Part shown: in pieces, positions 21,760-34,192 of the stretch
Position numbering within the stretch: the stretch's first letter is position 1
Layout: each line of letters opens with the position of its first letter
NCBI GenBank assembly: GCA_963556495.2
Contig: OY747703.1
Location: 30,032,796 to 30,096,795, forward strand
Direction: 5' to 3'
Length of the DNA: 64,000 nt
Origin: Valencia hispanica
Taxonomy: Eukaryota > Chordata > Actinopteri > Cyprinodontiformes > Valenciidae
The notes under the pieces: generated by a model
Told to the model about the DNA's origin: nothing
The model's input: the letters and a program-made list of their open reading frames with translations, nothing else
Database searches by the model: none
Translations under genes and position numbers: made by a program

Positions 21760-22539
21760 TGGCGCCCATTCAATTTGAACTGTTGCATGCTGGGAGAAGT
21801 GACGTCAACTCCCGGAGCTTTATAGTAGGATAGTAGAGCAGAACAACCAACAAAGGAAAAAGAATGCTTTGTGGTTACTATACTGTTGAAACTCTTTTTC
21901 TTTTTATCACACTATTTTTGGAGAAAATGTTCCAATTTAAGCTTATTTTGTGATCTCTGTGTATCCTGATTTAAAAAAAAATAATTTTTGGGATTCAATT
22001 ACTTAATTTGTTAGCTGTGAATATACGATGAGTCATATGCTGGAATTAGCTCTGTTAGTTAATATTATAATATTAGCTGCAAGCTAATGTTTTGCAGTTA
22101 TGTGTTAAAAGTTTGAATTGTAATTCTATTTTATAATCTTAATAGTAAAAAAAAGAAATCTGAGATAATTGTCTAATGGGTGAGAATGTCTTTATATCCA
22201 GGTTTGTAAGCAGTTTCATAAGCAATGCTTATAATAGCTCTACTCACAATGGCTATTCTGCTGATAGTGTACTTTTTCTGTTAAAATTGCTGATACTGCT
22301 AAAAGTATTTAGTAACGGTGAGTTTATTTATTACATTGTGTTTACAGGATTCAAGAGTGCTCAAAACAGAGATTGATGTAAATACAACTCACCCCCTACC
22401 AGAGTACCTCTGCACACATTTCCTGTTTGTAAAAAAGGCGCCAAGAAGAGCGACTGGCGCTGCTGCAGTGGCACACAGACAGCAAAAAAGATGAAAAGCA
22501 ATAGAGATGCGAGGTCCTTTGGTTGATGCACGGTTCGCA
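21760..22539. other. No recognised gene
   Basis: AT-rich unassigned DNA. AGAAGTGACGTCAACTCCCGG at about 21795 resembles GC-rich 5' regions of THAP elements. Confidence 0.35.
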
Positions 22540-22800
22540 CTGTGCATTTTCTGGCCGTCCCGAAGGACTTCTTCATGCTACACTGCGAGCTCCACCGAGC
22601 TGTGGAGGTGTGTCACACTGAACGGCCCAAGATTTTGGTGGGTCAGACTGCACGACGTCTCACTCCAGCAGGACGCACCAAATGCCAACGTCACACAAGG
22701 ATGGTCTGTCACAACCAGATCAGCACCAAATAAGCTGTTGGGGAGCACATCACACTGCACAGCCACAGGGCTGCGAATGACACACACCCTCACCGTGATC
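22540..22800 (+). repeat. Unnamed repeat, copy A (inverted match at 59220-59530)
   Basis: AGGTGTGTCACACTGAACGG and GGTGGGTCAGACTGCACGAC correspond, in reverse orientation, to 59400-59480. A second block, CACACTGCACAGCCACA, corresponds to 59260-59275. About 80% identity over 65 bp by eye. A frame is shared as well: AVEVCHTERPKILVGQTARR here and APEVCHIERARISVGRLAQH there. Family unknown. Confidence 0.6.
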
Positions 22801-23692
22801 CTCCTTCACCAGAGGAAAGGGAAGGAGGTTGTGTGGAGGAGGCATGGGTGGAGACTCGCCATCTTTTATACTCCACAGTGGCAAATTTGTTTTGTTTTTT
22901 TATTTGTTTTGCTTCAGGTTATTTAAGCACGTTAAAGTTACATTACGTCATATTTTTGTCATTATATACTCAGTTTTTTCATGTCCTGACTATACGATTG
23001 AATTTAGCACTTTTTGCGACGGTTGGTAGATGGTACCAACTAAGGGTGCACTTGTGAGAGCGCGTGCCGCGACATAAGGACAAACGTATGTACCTACGTA
23101 TGGGCGTTCACAAGGAGGCGGTGTTCTCCGTCAGTTAGCCGCTAGATAAGCTAAGCTAGCCAGCCCACATACCCACACAAACCCCACATAAGTCAAATAA
23201 GAGAAGAATTTTGTCCAGCGCTACAAAAAGAGCGAAAGCGGCTTCTGTCCGTCGTAGAGCTCAAAATGATGAGAAGGCGCCTGAAAGTCACAGGAGTGAC
23301 TGCTGACTGCAGTTCCTCTGACGGCCACATGGTGCGCTCTCTGCAGCACTCTCAGCAAACTCTGAAGAGCAGCTTTAAAGGTTTACCAAAGAGAATATAA
23401 TGTGGTGCCTTTTGGTGCTACTCACTGACGAAACGGTAAGTTCCTCAAAGAGCCAATTTTGTATAGAGAAATGACGGCTAAGGGGACCGGAAGGCTGACC
23501 TCAGCCATAAAGGCTGAGCCAGTAGCAATCCCCGATTCAAATTCAAGTGCAGTGTAGAGTTTTAGTCTGAAGAGGGCTCCACACTGGCGAATTTTGGTAG
23601 AAAATTTATATTTTTACTAAAATACCAAAAATGACCAGACATGTAGACAGCATTATGAGACACTCATTTGTGCAGTTTATCAGCAAACAAAT
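22801..23692. other. No recognised gene
   Basis: Unassigned; includes short palindrome-like TACGTATGTACCTACGTA (near 23085-23100). Confidence 0.35.
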
Positions 23693-23910
23693 TTGTTTTA
23701 TGGGGTGAGTTCTAAAAAGAGAGATCACATTTCCCTATTTTTAGCCTCCCTTCATTGGTTCGCTGTTAAATTCAGAATAGAATTTAAGATTCTCCTTCTT
23801 ACATATAAAGCCCTAAATAATCAAGTTCCATCATACATCCGAAGTCTGATTGTTCCATATGTTCCTAATGTAACAGGTCTCAGGTGTGAGGCATGTCGCA
23901 AGATTAAATT
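23693..23910 (+). pseudogene. L2 ORF2 C-terminal fragment
   Basis: The frame reads KKRDHISLFLASLHWFAVKF, RIEFKILLLTYKALNNQVPS and YIRSLIVPYVPN, the block before the L2 ORF2 C-terminus. It is intact over about 65 codons, then departs from the family. It is an isolated fragment with no tail. Confidence 0.75.
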
Positions 23911-24589
23911 TGTTCTGTAAAAGACAGAGAAAATGATTAGGTCGGCAACAGGTGGTGCGCTTCCTGCTTTCTCTCAAGCCAGTATGATGTATTAACATAA
24001 ACATGTTTCCATTCTGTTCGATTAGCAGTGAGTTTTCAATCACTCTCAAAATAATTTGCAAATCACAATCCAGAATTACAACAAAAATAATCCTCTTTTC
24101 ACACAGTATAAATGCTTTGTTGACAGTATTCTAAAAATAGAATGTACAAAAGTTACAACTTTCACTGACTGGGCATAAATGGCTGGGCACCATAACCAGC
24201 CAAATCAAACAATTTATCAGGTGAGCTATACAGTAAATCAGCATGAACTAGAACGCTGTGCACCTACAATGCACATGGTTAGGGTAACATAGAGATCCAA
24301 ACCAGTAGCATGCTGAGCACGTTACAGTCAATGCCAATAGAATTCAGAAAAAAATACAGTTTTACAAACAAATACCAAATTGGTAGCCACTTTAAGATTA
24401 CATGGAAGATATAAATACAGCACATTTACAGATAGAAAACTTTTAAACTGATCAGAATAATGACCTGAAGGAACTTCTGCTGCCTGTGTATGCCGCTGCA
24501 GCAGTGCTGCTGTCAACATGTCAATTACAGCCCAGACCACGCCCAGCCCTCTCCCCCCACACGTTGGCTGGTCCTCCAAGCAACACCTC
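23911..24589. other. No recognised gene
   Basis: AT-rich, no motifs identified. Confidence 0.4.
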
Positions 24590-25170
24590 CTTTTGGCACA
24601 TTTTTCAAACTGGAAATGTGAGCGGAGTAAGACTCTGGTAGGGGGGTGAGTTGCTCTTTAATATTCATCAGAACTCTTGCTGCAGCATTTTGGATGAACT
24701 GAAAGCTTTTAATTGCATTTTTGGACTTCTTGATAGTAAATAATTGCATTAGTCTAGCCTTGAAGTTAGACATGTTTCTCAGCATCACTCCTGGACAGGA
24801 TGTTTCTAATTTTAGCAATATTACGGAAGTGAAAGAAGCCTGCTTAAAATGGGATTTGAATGTCATGTCTTGGTCAAAAATCACACAGATGTTATTTACA
24901 TTACCTGAGCCCAATTTAATCCCATCGAGATGAAGAGATTATCAAAGCAGTTTCTTTTTCAGAGCGTTTGGTCCAAAGATGACAATTTCTGTCTGGTCAG
25001 AATTTAAAAACAGAAAGTTTAGAGTCATCCATGTTTTCCAGACATGCCTGTAATCCACCTAACTGATTGGATTATTCAGGATGTATGGATAAATATAGTT
25101 GTGTATCATTGGCATAACTGTGAAAATGTATCCCATGCTGTCTGATGATTTTACCAATTGGAAGCATATA

Positions 25171-26644
25171 CACTACTCACAATAAGTTAGGGATATTGTG
25201 AGAGACTCAGTGGATGTCATACATATGGTGTTTGTTTTACTTCAGAGATTTTTGGGATAGGGAAGCAATTGTATCGAGGTGATAGGCACACCTCATTTTA
25301 TCTTTTCCATGTAATGGTCTCACTGTGTACAGTGTGCCTTACATATTGGGGCCAACACCAAAAAGTACTGAAGACAACCCTTGTCAATGTGGCATCAATT
25401 TCAACATTCTATGGGTTTAAAAAGCTGGTATTGTCAGTAAGTCATTCCAACTTCATCCTTCAGACAGCCATGAACACACGATAACACTTAACAGACGAGC
25501 AGCGCCACCTGGCCATAGTACGCCTTCGGGTCGGTGGCAGGCAGTCAGATGTTGCACGTGAACTTGGTGTGTCTCAAAGTGTCATCAGCAGACTTGCATC
25601 AAGACACAGAACTAATGGCAGAGTTAGTGACAGACCCAGGAGTAGAGTCCCACAAGTGACACACCGCAACGATGACCAGTACCTAAGGACCTATGCACTC
25701 AGACATCGTCATGCAACTGCCACACAGCTGCAGGCCCGTTTACGAGATGTGAGGGGTACTAGAGTTTCCAGATAAACCATTCGCAACCGACTCCACCACT
25801 TTGGCTTGAATGCCAGACGACCGTTGCAGGTGACTCCACTGACACCAAGACACCGCTGTGAACGTTTGCTGTGGGCACAAGACCATGTGGCCTGGAAAGT
25901 GCAGCAGTGATCTAACGTCCTGTTCATTGACGAGTGTTGGGTCACCTTGCACAAAAATGATGGTTGTCATTGTTGCTGGAGAAGACAAGGTGAGCAATAA
26001 GCCAAGGTCAACATGGTCCCCAAGGTTAGCTTTGGTGGAGGAGGTGTAACAGTCTGGGCAGGCATCCCCAGTCAGTGCAAAACTGATTTGGTTGTTGTAG
26101 ATGGCTCAGTCACTGCACGTTCTTACCTCAGAGACATCATAGAACCCATCATCAATCCCCAATTCCACCAGTACACCCCCAACTTTCTTTTCATGGATGA
26201 TAATGCTCCACCACATCATGCCAGAATTGTCACAGCTCGACTTTAGGAAGTCGGAGTGCCTCATATTGTTTGGCCAGCAATGTCCTCTGACCTGAACCCC
26301 ATAGACCACGTTTGCTACCAGCTGAATCAGAGACTGGATGATCGTACCCCACCCACACGTGACCTGGAAGAACTGTGTGTAGCACGTTTGGAAGAGTGGA
26401 ACGCATTGCCTCAGGACAACATCATGAGGCTAGTGAGGAGCATGAGACGTTGCTGTCAAGCTGTCATTGCGGCAAATGGTGGAAACACTCGCTACTGATA
26501 AATATTACACTAATGAAAATTATGTTTCTTCTCCTTCATTATTAGTAAGATGAAAAGATACTTTGACTTATTTCATTAAAATTCAAACCAAATAGGAATA
26601 CCACTCATGTAAACAACAATATCCCTAACTTAATGTGAGTAGTG
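25171..26644 (+). mobile_element. Tc1/mariner transposon, complete ends
   Basis: Starts CACTACTCACAATAAGTTAG and ends so that the reverse strand reads CACTACTCACATTAAGTTAG, near-perfect inverted repeats that continue as GGATATT. TA flanks both sides (25169-25170, 26645-26646). At 1474 bp it is close to the usual Tc1 size. The transposase frame runs in the plus direction and is broken. Confidence 0.9.
25484..26498 (+). pseudogene. Tc1-like transposase with stops
   Basis: Reads LTDEQRRHLAIVRLRVGGRQ, SDVARELGVSQSVISRL (helix-turn-helix), RPRSRVPQVT, NRLHHFGLNARRPLQVTPLT, then the catalytic blocks LFIDECWV, FLFMDDNAPPHHA and SSDLNPIDHVCYQL. The third acidic position is D where the Tc1 family has E (NPIEH). 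In-frame stops lie near 25772, 25908, 25999 and 26245. The reading frame otherwise persists to the natural-looking end GGNTRY at 26498. It cannot encode active enzyme in this copy. Confidence 0.87.
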
Positions 26645-27000
26645 TATATAGTAAAAAGAATTGGTGCAAGCACATAACCCTGTGGTACTCCACAAGTAAG
26701 CCTTGAGTGTGAAGATTTATAATTTACATGAAAAAACTGGAATTAAATAGGATTTAAACGAGCTAGTGCTGTTCCTTAGATCCCTGCAACATGTTCAAGC
26801 CTTTCTAAGAGAATATTGTGATTGACTGTGTCAAAAGAAGCACTGAGATCTAGCAATGCCAGAACCGACACAAGTCCATTATCTAAGTTCATGAGAATAT
26901 CATTAGTATATTTCACTAGTGCTGTTTCAGTGCTATGTACAATGATGAGCTCTAAAACCTGACTGAAGCTCTTCAAACAGGTCATTACTGTTTACTTCAG

Positions 27001-28439
27001 TCAACAAAGTTTTTAACCAGGAAGAAACGTTCAACTAGATAATTCCTGAAAAAAATATGGTGGGGCCTGCTGCTTGATCTGTGCTTCTCTGACCAGAGCC
27101 AAACATTTCTGTGGCTCAGTTAGCACCAATGTGCATTCGGGTTGACCTTAAACATTTTGAAGAGCTTTCAATAACTACCAGTTTGTATCTTTGTATCAGT
27201 TTCATGAAAATGGCAAAAGTTTATTCTTGTGCTGGAGCTATTGCCTTTTACTGAACAAACTGCATCTCCTAGCATCCTATGTGCTGCCCTCAACCTATTC
27301 TCATTGGTCTGTGGTCAGTGATGACATCCCAGAGTTGATAAAGGGGGAGCAAACACTAAATTCATCGTCTTTTGTTCCTGTTCGCGGAGCTGTGATGAGA
27401 CGCCCATTGAATTACTAGCAAATTTTCCCCTTGTCTGTTCAAACCTGCTGGACCAGGAACAAACTTTCCCCATAAACGTCAAGGTGCCATCTGCCAAGCG
27501 ATCCGGCTTCCCGTTTACGTATCTAGGAAGCCCGCTGGTTTCTGATTTCGATCAAGTTAGACAGGCCTGACTTGCTCACCGCCTGCAATCGGACATCAGC
27601 TTTCTGACCTTGGTTTGTACACAGCCACTCCTTCTAAACTGGACACTCTCAGGCCGGTGTACATTATTCGTCGTGGACTGGAAGAGACTCATCACCAAGT
27701 AGGATAAACCTGGTTTATTTCTGTTGAGTCTGGGTAGAGGAGATTTAGGTCCAACGGGTTAGATCCCGTTTGTCTGTTGGTTGATATAGGTTTGTTAACT
27801 TGTAAATCACTGTTGCTCATCGGCAATTAGCGTTGCCATACACTGGCCCTGAGTGTTGCATGCTTTTGTGTTTATTGTCATTTTAATTGTTGGCTTGCGT
27901 GTCTGTTTAGGCAGGTCGCGTGGCCTTCCGTCGATCCCATTTACTGTCACCCCTTTTTTTGTGCAAGCCACCATTGCTAATTGAAGCTAGCCTTTGTCGA
28001 ATCGTCACAGGGTTTTTCTTTGTCTCCCTTTGTGAGCCGATCGGGCCAATTGATAAGAACTGAGTCGAAAGTGATTGATGACAAAAGGGGGTGTAAGCTA
28101 AACCCCCCCCGCATTCGCTCGCTGTCTCCCACACACACACACACACACACACACATTCACACACACCTCTCCCCTCAACGTTAACTGTTTTTATTCTATA
28201 TTTGCATGCATTAGCATAGATGGAAATATTTAGATGTAAGGTTGATCCATTTTCGTAATAAACTTCTCTTAATTTAACGAGCAGTTTCCTGTTTTTTCTC
28301 AGTGTGTGTACAGTTATTAATGTCCCCACGGGAGGACTCTGCTTTTTGTCAAAAAATGACAAAAGACATTATTGCTTAGGCAGTTCATCCAACTCCTTGA
28401 CAGAGAGAGAGTTCCTGGATGACTAAGAAACAACATGCA
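27001..28439. other. No recognised gene; CA microsatellite at 28131-28158
   Basis: Sequence with no family motifs that I can identify. Contains a CA repeat (28131-28158) just after a C tract. The CACACA run explains the valine-cysteine frame on the minus strand. Confidence 0.4.
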
Positions 28440-29970
28440 TCATAACACATAGTTTTAATGAGTACAATGTTGATTAAATTTTTGCCATTATTTTTTGCCA
28501 AGTCTTAAAGGTGTTAAATGTGAGAAATTCTCTTATAGTAAGTGGAATACTATTCCAGATGTGGGAGCCCCTGACTGATAGAACATACTGCTCAAAAGTG
28601 GTTCGTTTGTAGGGAAGTTCACAGTCTCTTAACAATGGACCTAGCGGCTCTGCCAAAAGTAGATTTTAGTTTTATGAATACCCTTAATGGTGGTGGTGCC
28701 AAACCATGGAGTATTTTGTATCTGGTACAAGTAAATTTAAAGATTTCAAAATGTAGAAGATTGTATGTTTCCACAATGCAACAGTAATGGTACAAAATAT
28801 ATTTTTTTGGCAGATAATTTAATGCTTGATGACACTATAGCATTCATAAAAATCCTCACAGCTTTAAGTGTCATTGATGATTGAATATATCTGAAGGTAT
28901 ATACACTATTTTTAATCTTTTTCGATATGTTATATACATGACCTTTGAATGTAAGGGTGGAGTCAAGAACCACTCCATGGTATATAAGGTATGTACCAAT
29001 TTGAGCTCCTCACCTCCGTGAAAAATATTTTCATTTGCGTTTTTTTTGTTTTTTTGTTTGGTAAACAACATACAGACTGTCTTTTTAGTATTTAAAAGGA
29101 GACACAAATTTGATAGCCCCTTTTGGACTTGGGCCATTTCAGATGTGAGAATGTAGCCAACTTGCATATTCGTTGCTGGAGTGTATTACAGCATCATCTG
29201 CATACACTTGTATGTGGGTGTTTTTACATAATTGTGGAAGGTAATTGTACAGTGACAAGAGTACTGGTCCAGTATCAAGCCTTGCAGTACTCCCACTGTA
29301 CACTCTTGATAAGGTGATTTGACACCACTGACCACAACACACTGTGTTATGTTGGTGAGATATGATTCCATTCATTTTAAAGCTTGCTCTGAGAAATTAA
29401 ATTGGGGTAATTTGGTTAGAAGAATTCTGTGGTAAACTGTGTCTAAGGGCTTTTTAAGGTCCAAGAATACAGCACCACCACACCCACTCTTGTCCAGGAA
29501 GCTCTTTGTTTTTGCTAAACCCACTCTGATTGTGGCACCTGTTGAATGATGGGTCCGAACTGCATTGGGTGTAAAGGATTATGACTTCTATTGTTCTGTA
29601 ATTGCGTTTGTCCCCCGTTTTGAAAATTGGACTAATCACACCCACTTTCCATGTCACTGGGACAACAGTCAGTGTTTGACTCACAAATTCACCATATGTG
29701 TGATCGGTGCTATCACTGTCTTTATGTTCTTTAAAAAAAACTTACATCAAAGCCAAAGTCATCCCTATATTTCGAGGTGTTCAGTGATCTAATAATGTTG
29801 CGTACTTCCATTTCTGTTAAAGGTCATCTATATTTCAATGTCTGTGTCTGTGGTATTCTGATCAGTGGTTTGTAAATACAGGTTGAACATCAATGCAAAG
29901 TCACCATCCACCTGTGTTTCTAATACTTGCTGTTCTTTTGGGGATGTCTTAACAGATACCTACCTTGTGT
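28440..29970 (-). mobile_element. Non-LTR retrotransposon ORF2 remnant, unclassified
   Basis: Minus-strand pieces of one reverse transcriptase in order. VTWKVGVISPIFKTGDKRNY lies at 29600-29660 and TVGVLQGLILDQ at 29290. IQVYADDAVIHSS (catalytic YADD) is near 29200, LNTKKTVCMLF near 29080, and VLDSTLTFKGHVYNISKKI near 28940. The end, RTTFEQYVLSVRGSHIWNSI and PLTIREFLTFNTFK, is near 28500-28600. Several frameshifts separate them. The upstream linker (SPKEQQVLETQVDGDF) reaches about 29970. It differs from L2 and Rex1 here. I do not assign a clade. Confidence 0.72.
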
Positions 29971-30120
29971 AAAACTTAAAGGGGTTTGTTGGGCAAAATG
30001 AATCCCGTTTTTTAAAATTTTGTATGTGTAAGAACTATGCAAAAATCACATTAGATTCTACTATAAGCTTAAAGTGCTGATGACATCACATTTTTAACAG
30101 TAAAATGGCATAGAATTAAA

Positions 30121-30350
30121 AACTAGGAAATCACTCGGATGGTGATTTGGATCACCCCTAAAATCTAATCACTTGTTCCTGGTCCCACAGCGGACGTTTC
30201 CTGGAGATTCCATCCAAATCTGACTGAAATTCTTTTAGTTATGTTGCTAACAGACAAACTAACAAACGAACTGGCAAAAACATAACCTCTTTCGCGGAGG
30301 TAACAAACCCTGGCTAAAACAAACCTCCTTGGCAGAGGTAAATATACACC
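30121..30350 (+). repeat. Interspersed repeat ending CATAACCTC...GGAGGTAA
   Basis: GGATCACCCCTAAAATCTAATCACTTGTTCC, TTTCCTGGAGATTCCATCCAAATC, GCTAACAGACAAACTAACAAACGAAC and AACATAACCTCTTTCGCGGAGGTAA form a repeat that I recognise as common in vertebrate, especially fish, genomes. The CCTC..GGAGG end can pair as a small hairpin. Its class is not certain to me. Confidence 0.6.
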
Positions 30351-31790
30351 TTGCTTAACATTTTGGTGTTATTGGTGCTGCAGCTGTGGGTGATTAGTAC
30401 ATCTCGATTCTGCTATCAACTATTTTGATATTGTTTGCTAGCTGCTACCAGACATCAGTAGCTTTGAAAGGAATCCCGCTGGTTATATTGTATATGACGA
30501 TTGTAATGAAATATACATGAAAAATAGTGTCAAACACTTTAAAATGCAAATAGTAACTACAACTCTTGAGGATTTTGTTCTAAAAAATATTAGTAATCTT
30601 TAAAGGAAATAAAATTAAAACAGTTTTGATCACTGGTTGAGTTCCAGAGGTACTGCGTCCTAATTCTTCAATACACTGCTTTGTTAAATATGAAGGCATT
30701 TATTTTGTAGAGTATGCCTGGGTCTTATTTTAAAGGTCAAAAAGTTATTTTTACCAGGGTACAGATGTATACATAAACACCAGGCTGTAACTTACTATAG
30801 AAGATGCAGTCTGTTAGTCAGTGAGGTCAAGACATTCACGTGTTGCCATGCCTTGTGCTTGATTTGTCTATTACCCAATACATTTAAGCTATACTCTCAA
30901 AACTATTTCAGAAGTTTGCTACTGCAAACTACACATTTTGCAGAATATGCTTGCTAGTGTAGCTTTCCTCTACTTTTTGGTATTTTGAAGCAGTAATGTG
31001 TCAAACAAAGATCATTTTCCCCCTGTTGTGGGTAAAAAAGTGATCATTTGATAAGTGCAGTGAGCTAACTTTGCCTCTAAGTCTAGACTTATAAATCAGC
31101 TTTCAGGTTTACACAAAAAATAAAAGATTTAAATCTCCTCAAAGAAGGTTGCAATCCCACTGAAGAAAAGTAAACTCCAGCATTCCTTTACTAGTTAAAA
31201 CTACACCCTGTAGACTACATCATGGAAGATTTCATCCGCTTCGCATAGTAATGCTGTAAGCTTTTGTATTTAAAACAGCCATCTTGAGGACGAGCTATGA
31301 AAGGTTTCTCAACAGAAAAATATGCTGCAGGACATCTAGAACTTAGCAATGGTTTGGTGGAGTAGTGGTTTCATTGTGAAATTGACAAAATGTTTGCTGA
31401 AGAGCTAGAAGTATTTGCAGCCGGCTTATTATGCCTTATTGAAAACCTTAAAAAAACAAAGAAACATAAAAATTTGTTTAAATGGAAACTATGCTATATT
31501 TTTTTCTGCAGATGAGTGAAGGACATGAGAGAGGATATATTTCGTCACATCCTGCTCTTGGGTATGCTGCTGTGCATCAGTGATGCAACTGCTTCACTGT
31601 GTGAGGACACTTAGTCATTCATACTATAAGTTTTATTTTCTTTAATAGGTTCACAGACTTCAGCTTTAGCAGCACTTCTGTTTAATATCCAAGATAAATA
31701 GGTCAGCGTTTTTCATGCTGTTGCTACATTCATTGTGAAAAAAACCCGAAATTTAGATGTGAAACTATACTAAAGAACAGCGACATTATG
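30351..31790. other. No recognised gene
   Basis: AT-rich; only short frames without motifs. Confidence 0.4.
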
Positions 31791-33308
31791 GGCCTGATAT
31801 CAAAGGTTTGTGCTTGTTAAAATGTGTGCAAACCTCACAGCGGGCGCAAAAACATGCAGCAGGTGATATACTAAGTAGGCACATTCAATGCTTTTGCCCT
31901 TGATGAATATGCAATGTGGGCATTTCTGTCAGAAGGCGTGAAATATTGGGAGGAGAACATGCAAATAAGTAGGCTGTCCATGCGCAGTGTGATTTATTAA
32001 ACAAGAAACTGTTTGCGCTGGCTTTTTTTGCGCCTATTTTTACCGCCTCTGAAAGGCATGTATTAACTTTGAACTACCACATTTCAACATTGGTTTATTA
32101 CTGACAATCGAAAAATATTCACACACATTTTAACCTAATGGTAATTAACACCTGAATGGCCATAAACCTTACCCCTCCTTTCCACTGGAGGCGAAAGCAG
32201 CACGAGTCTGCCGCGTCCCAGGAGCGTCATGTCGCAGCACTTTTGTAAATATACGCGGCAGTCCTATTTTCTACGCGGTACGCCTCTGAAACACGTAAAT
32301 TTCTACATTTTGGATAGGGGAAGACAGGATATAACGGCTCTGCATCCGGAAATTTTCTAAATAAAAGAAACGTGCTGCTTTGCGGTTGCTTTACTTAAAA
32401 AAAGATCACTACCTGTGATGCCCGGTGAGAAGTCAGTACCTCGCAGGAGGGTCTCATTTGTGTGTCATCACACAAATAAGCGATTTTGGAAATTCCCTGA
32501 CATAACATAAACTTATTGGCGAATATAAAACGGACATAACATAAAACACAGACCTTTTGGAGCCATGTTGTTTTCTTTTCCTGGTTATTGTTGTCATAAT
32601 AGACGTTTATATATGTCTATGGTTGGTGTGTTTACTGAAGAAACCACGCGTGATTTTGCTAATCTTGCGTTATTTCGAGCTCTCTCTGTAACAGCTGCTT
32701 TCCTGCTGCATGCGCCTCATACGCACCCGGTGGAAAGGGCCAAGCAGCAGAATACGCAAGTGACACGTGCTGCTCCTGTAACACGCCGCTTACGCGTCCG
32801 GTGGAAAGGAGGGGAAACAGTTATATCGATTTTCCCCCTTTTTTTCCAAAGATGCATCATAACTCCCTCCACGCTCAACACATCTACAGCAGCTGTCTCT
32901 GGAATATGGCAACTGTATGGAGCAGAGAGCTGCGCATGTACACCACACGCATTAAGTTTATTTATGACAAACACAAAAGAACATTCACAGACATTCTAGC
33001 CTAATTGTAATTAACTCTCTACACCCATAGACTTGACAGGTATGTTGTTTTTTTATTTCCTTTTTTTGCCAAAGACGAATCATGAATCCACTGCGCCAAT
33101 CCTCATCATTCTGGCTGTGGCGCAGTGCATGGGGCAGAAAGGCTGGCACACGCAGCAGCGGACACAAAATACTAATTTGAATACGCCTGTTATGAATTCC
33201 GCAATCAAATAGTAGATGAACCACAAATGAAGGACAACCCACTGGCGCAATTTTTTTGCGGGACACGCAAATTTGTGCTTTTTATTTGGAATACTGATAA
33301 ATCTGGCC
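31791..33308. mobile_element. DNA transposon with tandem interior, split by another
   Basis: Left end GGCCTGATATCA and, reversed from the right, GGCCAGATTTATCA. TTATG flanks both sides (31786-31790, 33309-33313), or TTA if the target was 3 bp as in Harbinger elements. Subterminal GCGGGCGCAAAAA and TTTTTTTGCGGGACACGC blocks match this type. With the insertion at 32172-32814 removed, 32093-32956 is repeated in direct orientation as 32957-33140. Confidence 0.5.
32172..32814. mobile_element. Small DNA transposon with CCCCTCCTTTCCAC ends
   Basis: Starts CCCCTCCTTTCCACTGGAGG and ends so that the reverse strand reads CCCCTCCTTTCCACCGGACG. The motif CGCACCCGGTGGAAAGG at 32724-32740 repeats the right end internally. 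One end of the same family occurs at 53368-53395. The target duplication is unclear (TTA on the left, AAA on the right). Confidence 0.65.
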
Positions 33309-33949
33309 TTATGAGTTGTATATTCTATCCATCTGCATGTCCATATTACTGTCCTTCACCTGCCTTCACATACTTAGTCAGAACTGTTACATCAGTATTA
33401 GATCATACTTGTTTAATTACATTTAACACACCTGACTGGGAAGCTTATGATCTACTTATATAAGCACAGGGATCATGTCTGGTCGATCTACAGACCACAA
33501 TCATAAATGTTTCAGGCTGAAAGTGGTAAAAAAGAGAAGAAGAAAACACAGTGAGAGCATAAATTATTAACATGTTGTATCTAGGAAGCCTTAGGCATCT
33601 CTCTGGCCATTTCACCTCACAATTGGACAATATGTGAAGGTGTCAGGACAACCTCATCTTCACCCCTAATAAAGCTTATCTGATTTTCATACATGTAGTT
33701 TTAAAGATATGTTGTCTTTTCTGTGGGCTCTTGTCACTCCTAGGTTCTCTTCTAAGGGGCTTTTTTAAGCAAACGGGTTACGGGTCTTTGTGGGTACGCC
33801 CCTGGAAGTCTGGCGGACGGCCAGGAGGGTGTCCCTCTACAGGACGGGGGCCGGGCGGATGGCCCAGGCAGCGGCTAAAGAGCTTGGCTAGTCGGTGGCG
33901 ACAAAGGGGCCTGGCCGGTCGAGGTCAGCGGCGATGAAGAGGCTTGGCT
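33309..33949. other. No recognised gene
   Basis: GC content rises from about 33770 (GGACGGCCAGGAGGGTGTCC) toward the minisatellites. No motifs. Confidence 0.4.
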
Positions 33950-34155
33950 GGTAGAGCTGAATCTGGCAGCTCGAAAGCCAGCTGAGCTCAATCTGGTGGC
34001 GCGGATGCCAGCTGAGTTGAATCTGGCAGCTCGGAGGCCAGCTGAGCTGAATCTGGCGGAGCAGAGGCCGGCTGAGCTGAATCTGGCGGCGCAGAAGCCG
34101 GCTGAGCTGAATCTGGCAGCGCAGAGGCCGGCTGAGCTGAATCTGGAGGCTCGAC
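33950..34155 (+). repeat. 30-bp minisatellite in frame (PAELNLAAQR)
   Basis: About seven copies of a 30-bp unit, GCTGAGCTGAATCTGGCGGC plus AGAGGCC-type remainder. Since 30 is a multiple of three the plus strand encodes repeating PAELNLAAQR, and the minus strand repeats (S)APPDSAQPA. Frames are open on both strands over both this and the next minisatellite, so openness is weak evidence for coding. Confidence 0.88.
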
Positions 34156-34192
34156 CGACAGTGGTCGGCAGCGAAGAGGCTCCAGTGATGGG

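Larger units (their letters stand above)
24590..27000 (-). mobile_element. L2-clade LINE fragment split by Tc1/mariner
   Basis: Two colinear L2 parts on the minus strand. 24590-25170 holds the region after YADD (FIQNAAARVL, ICVIFDQDMTF). 26647-27000 holds the region before it ([40 protein letters not shown]). The join falls at ATA/TATAG, so the Tc1 at 25171-26644 entered at a TA dinucleotide. Multiple stops make the LINE a fossil. Confidence 0.8.

Noticed and set aside
28128..28362. Minus-strand frame with CVCVCVCV
   Set aside because: The Cys-Val run is the CA microsatellite; flanking parts have no motif.
32565..32999. 144-codon plus-strand frame
   Set aside because: It spans the boundary of two nested DNA transposons and shows no domain.
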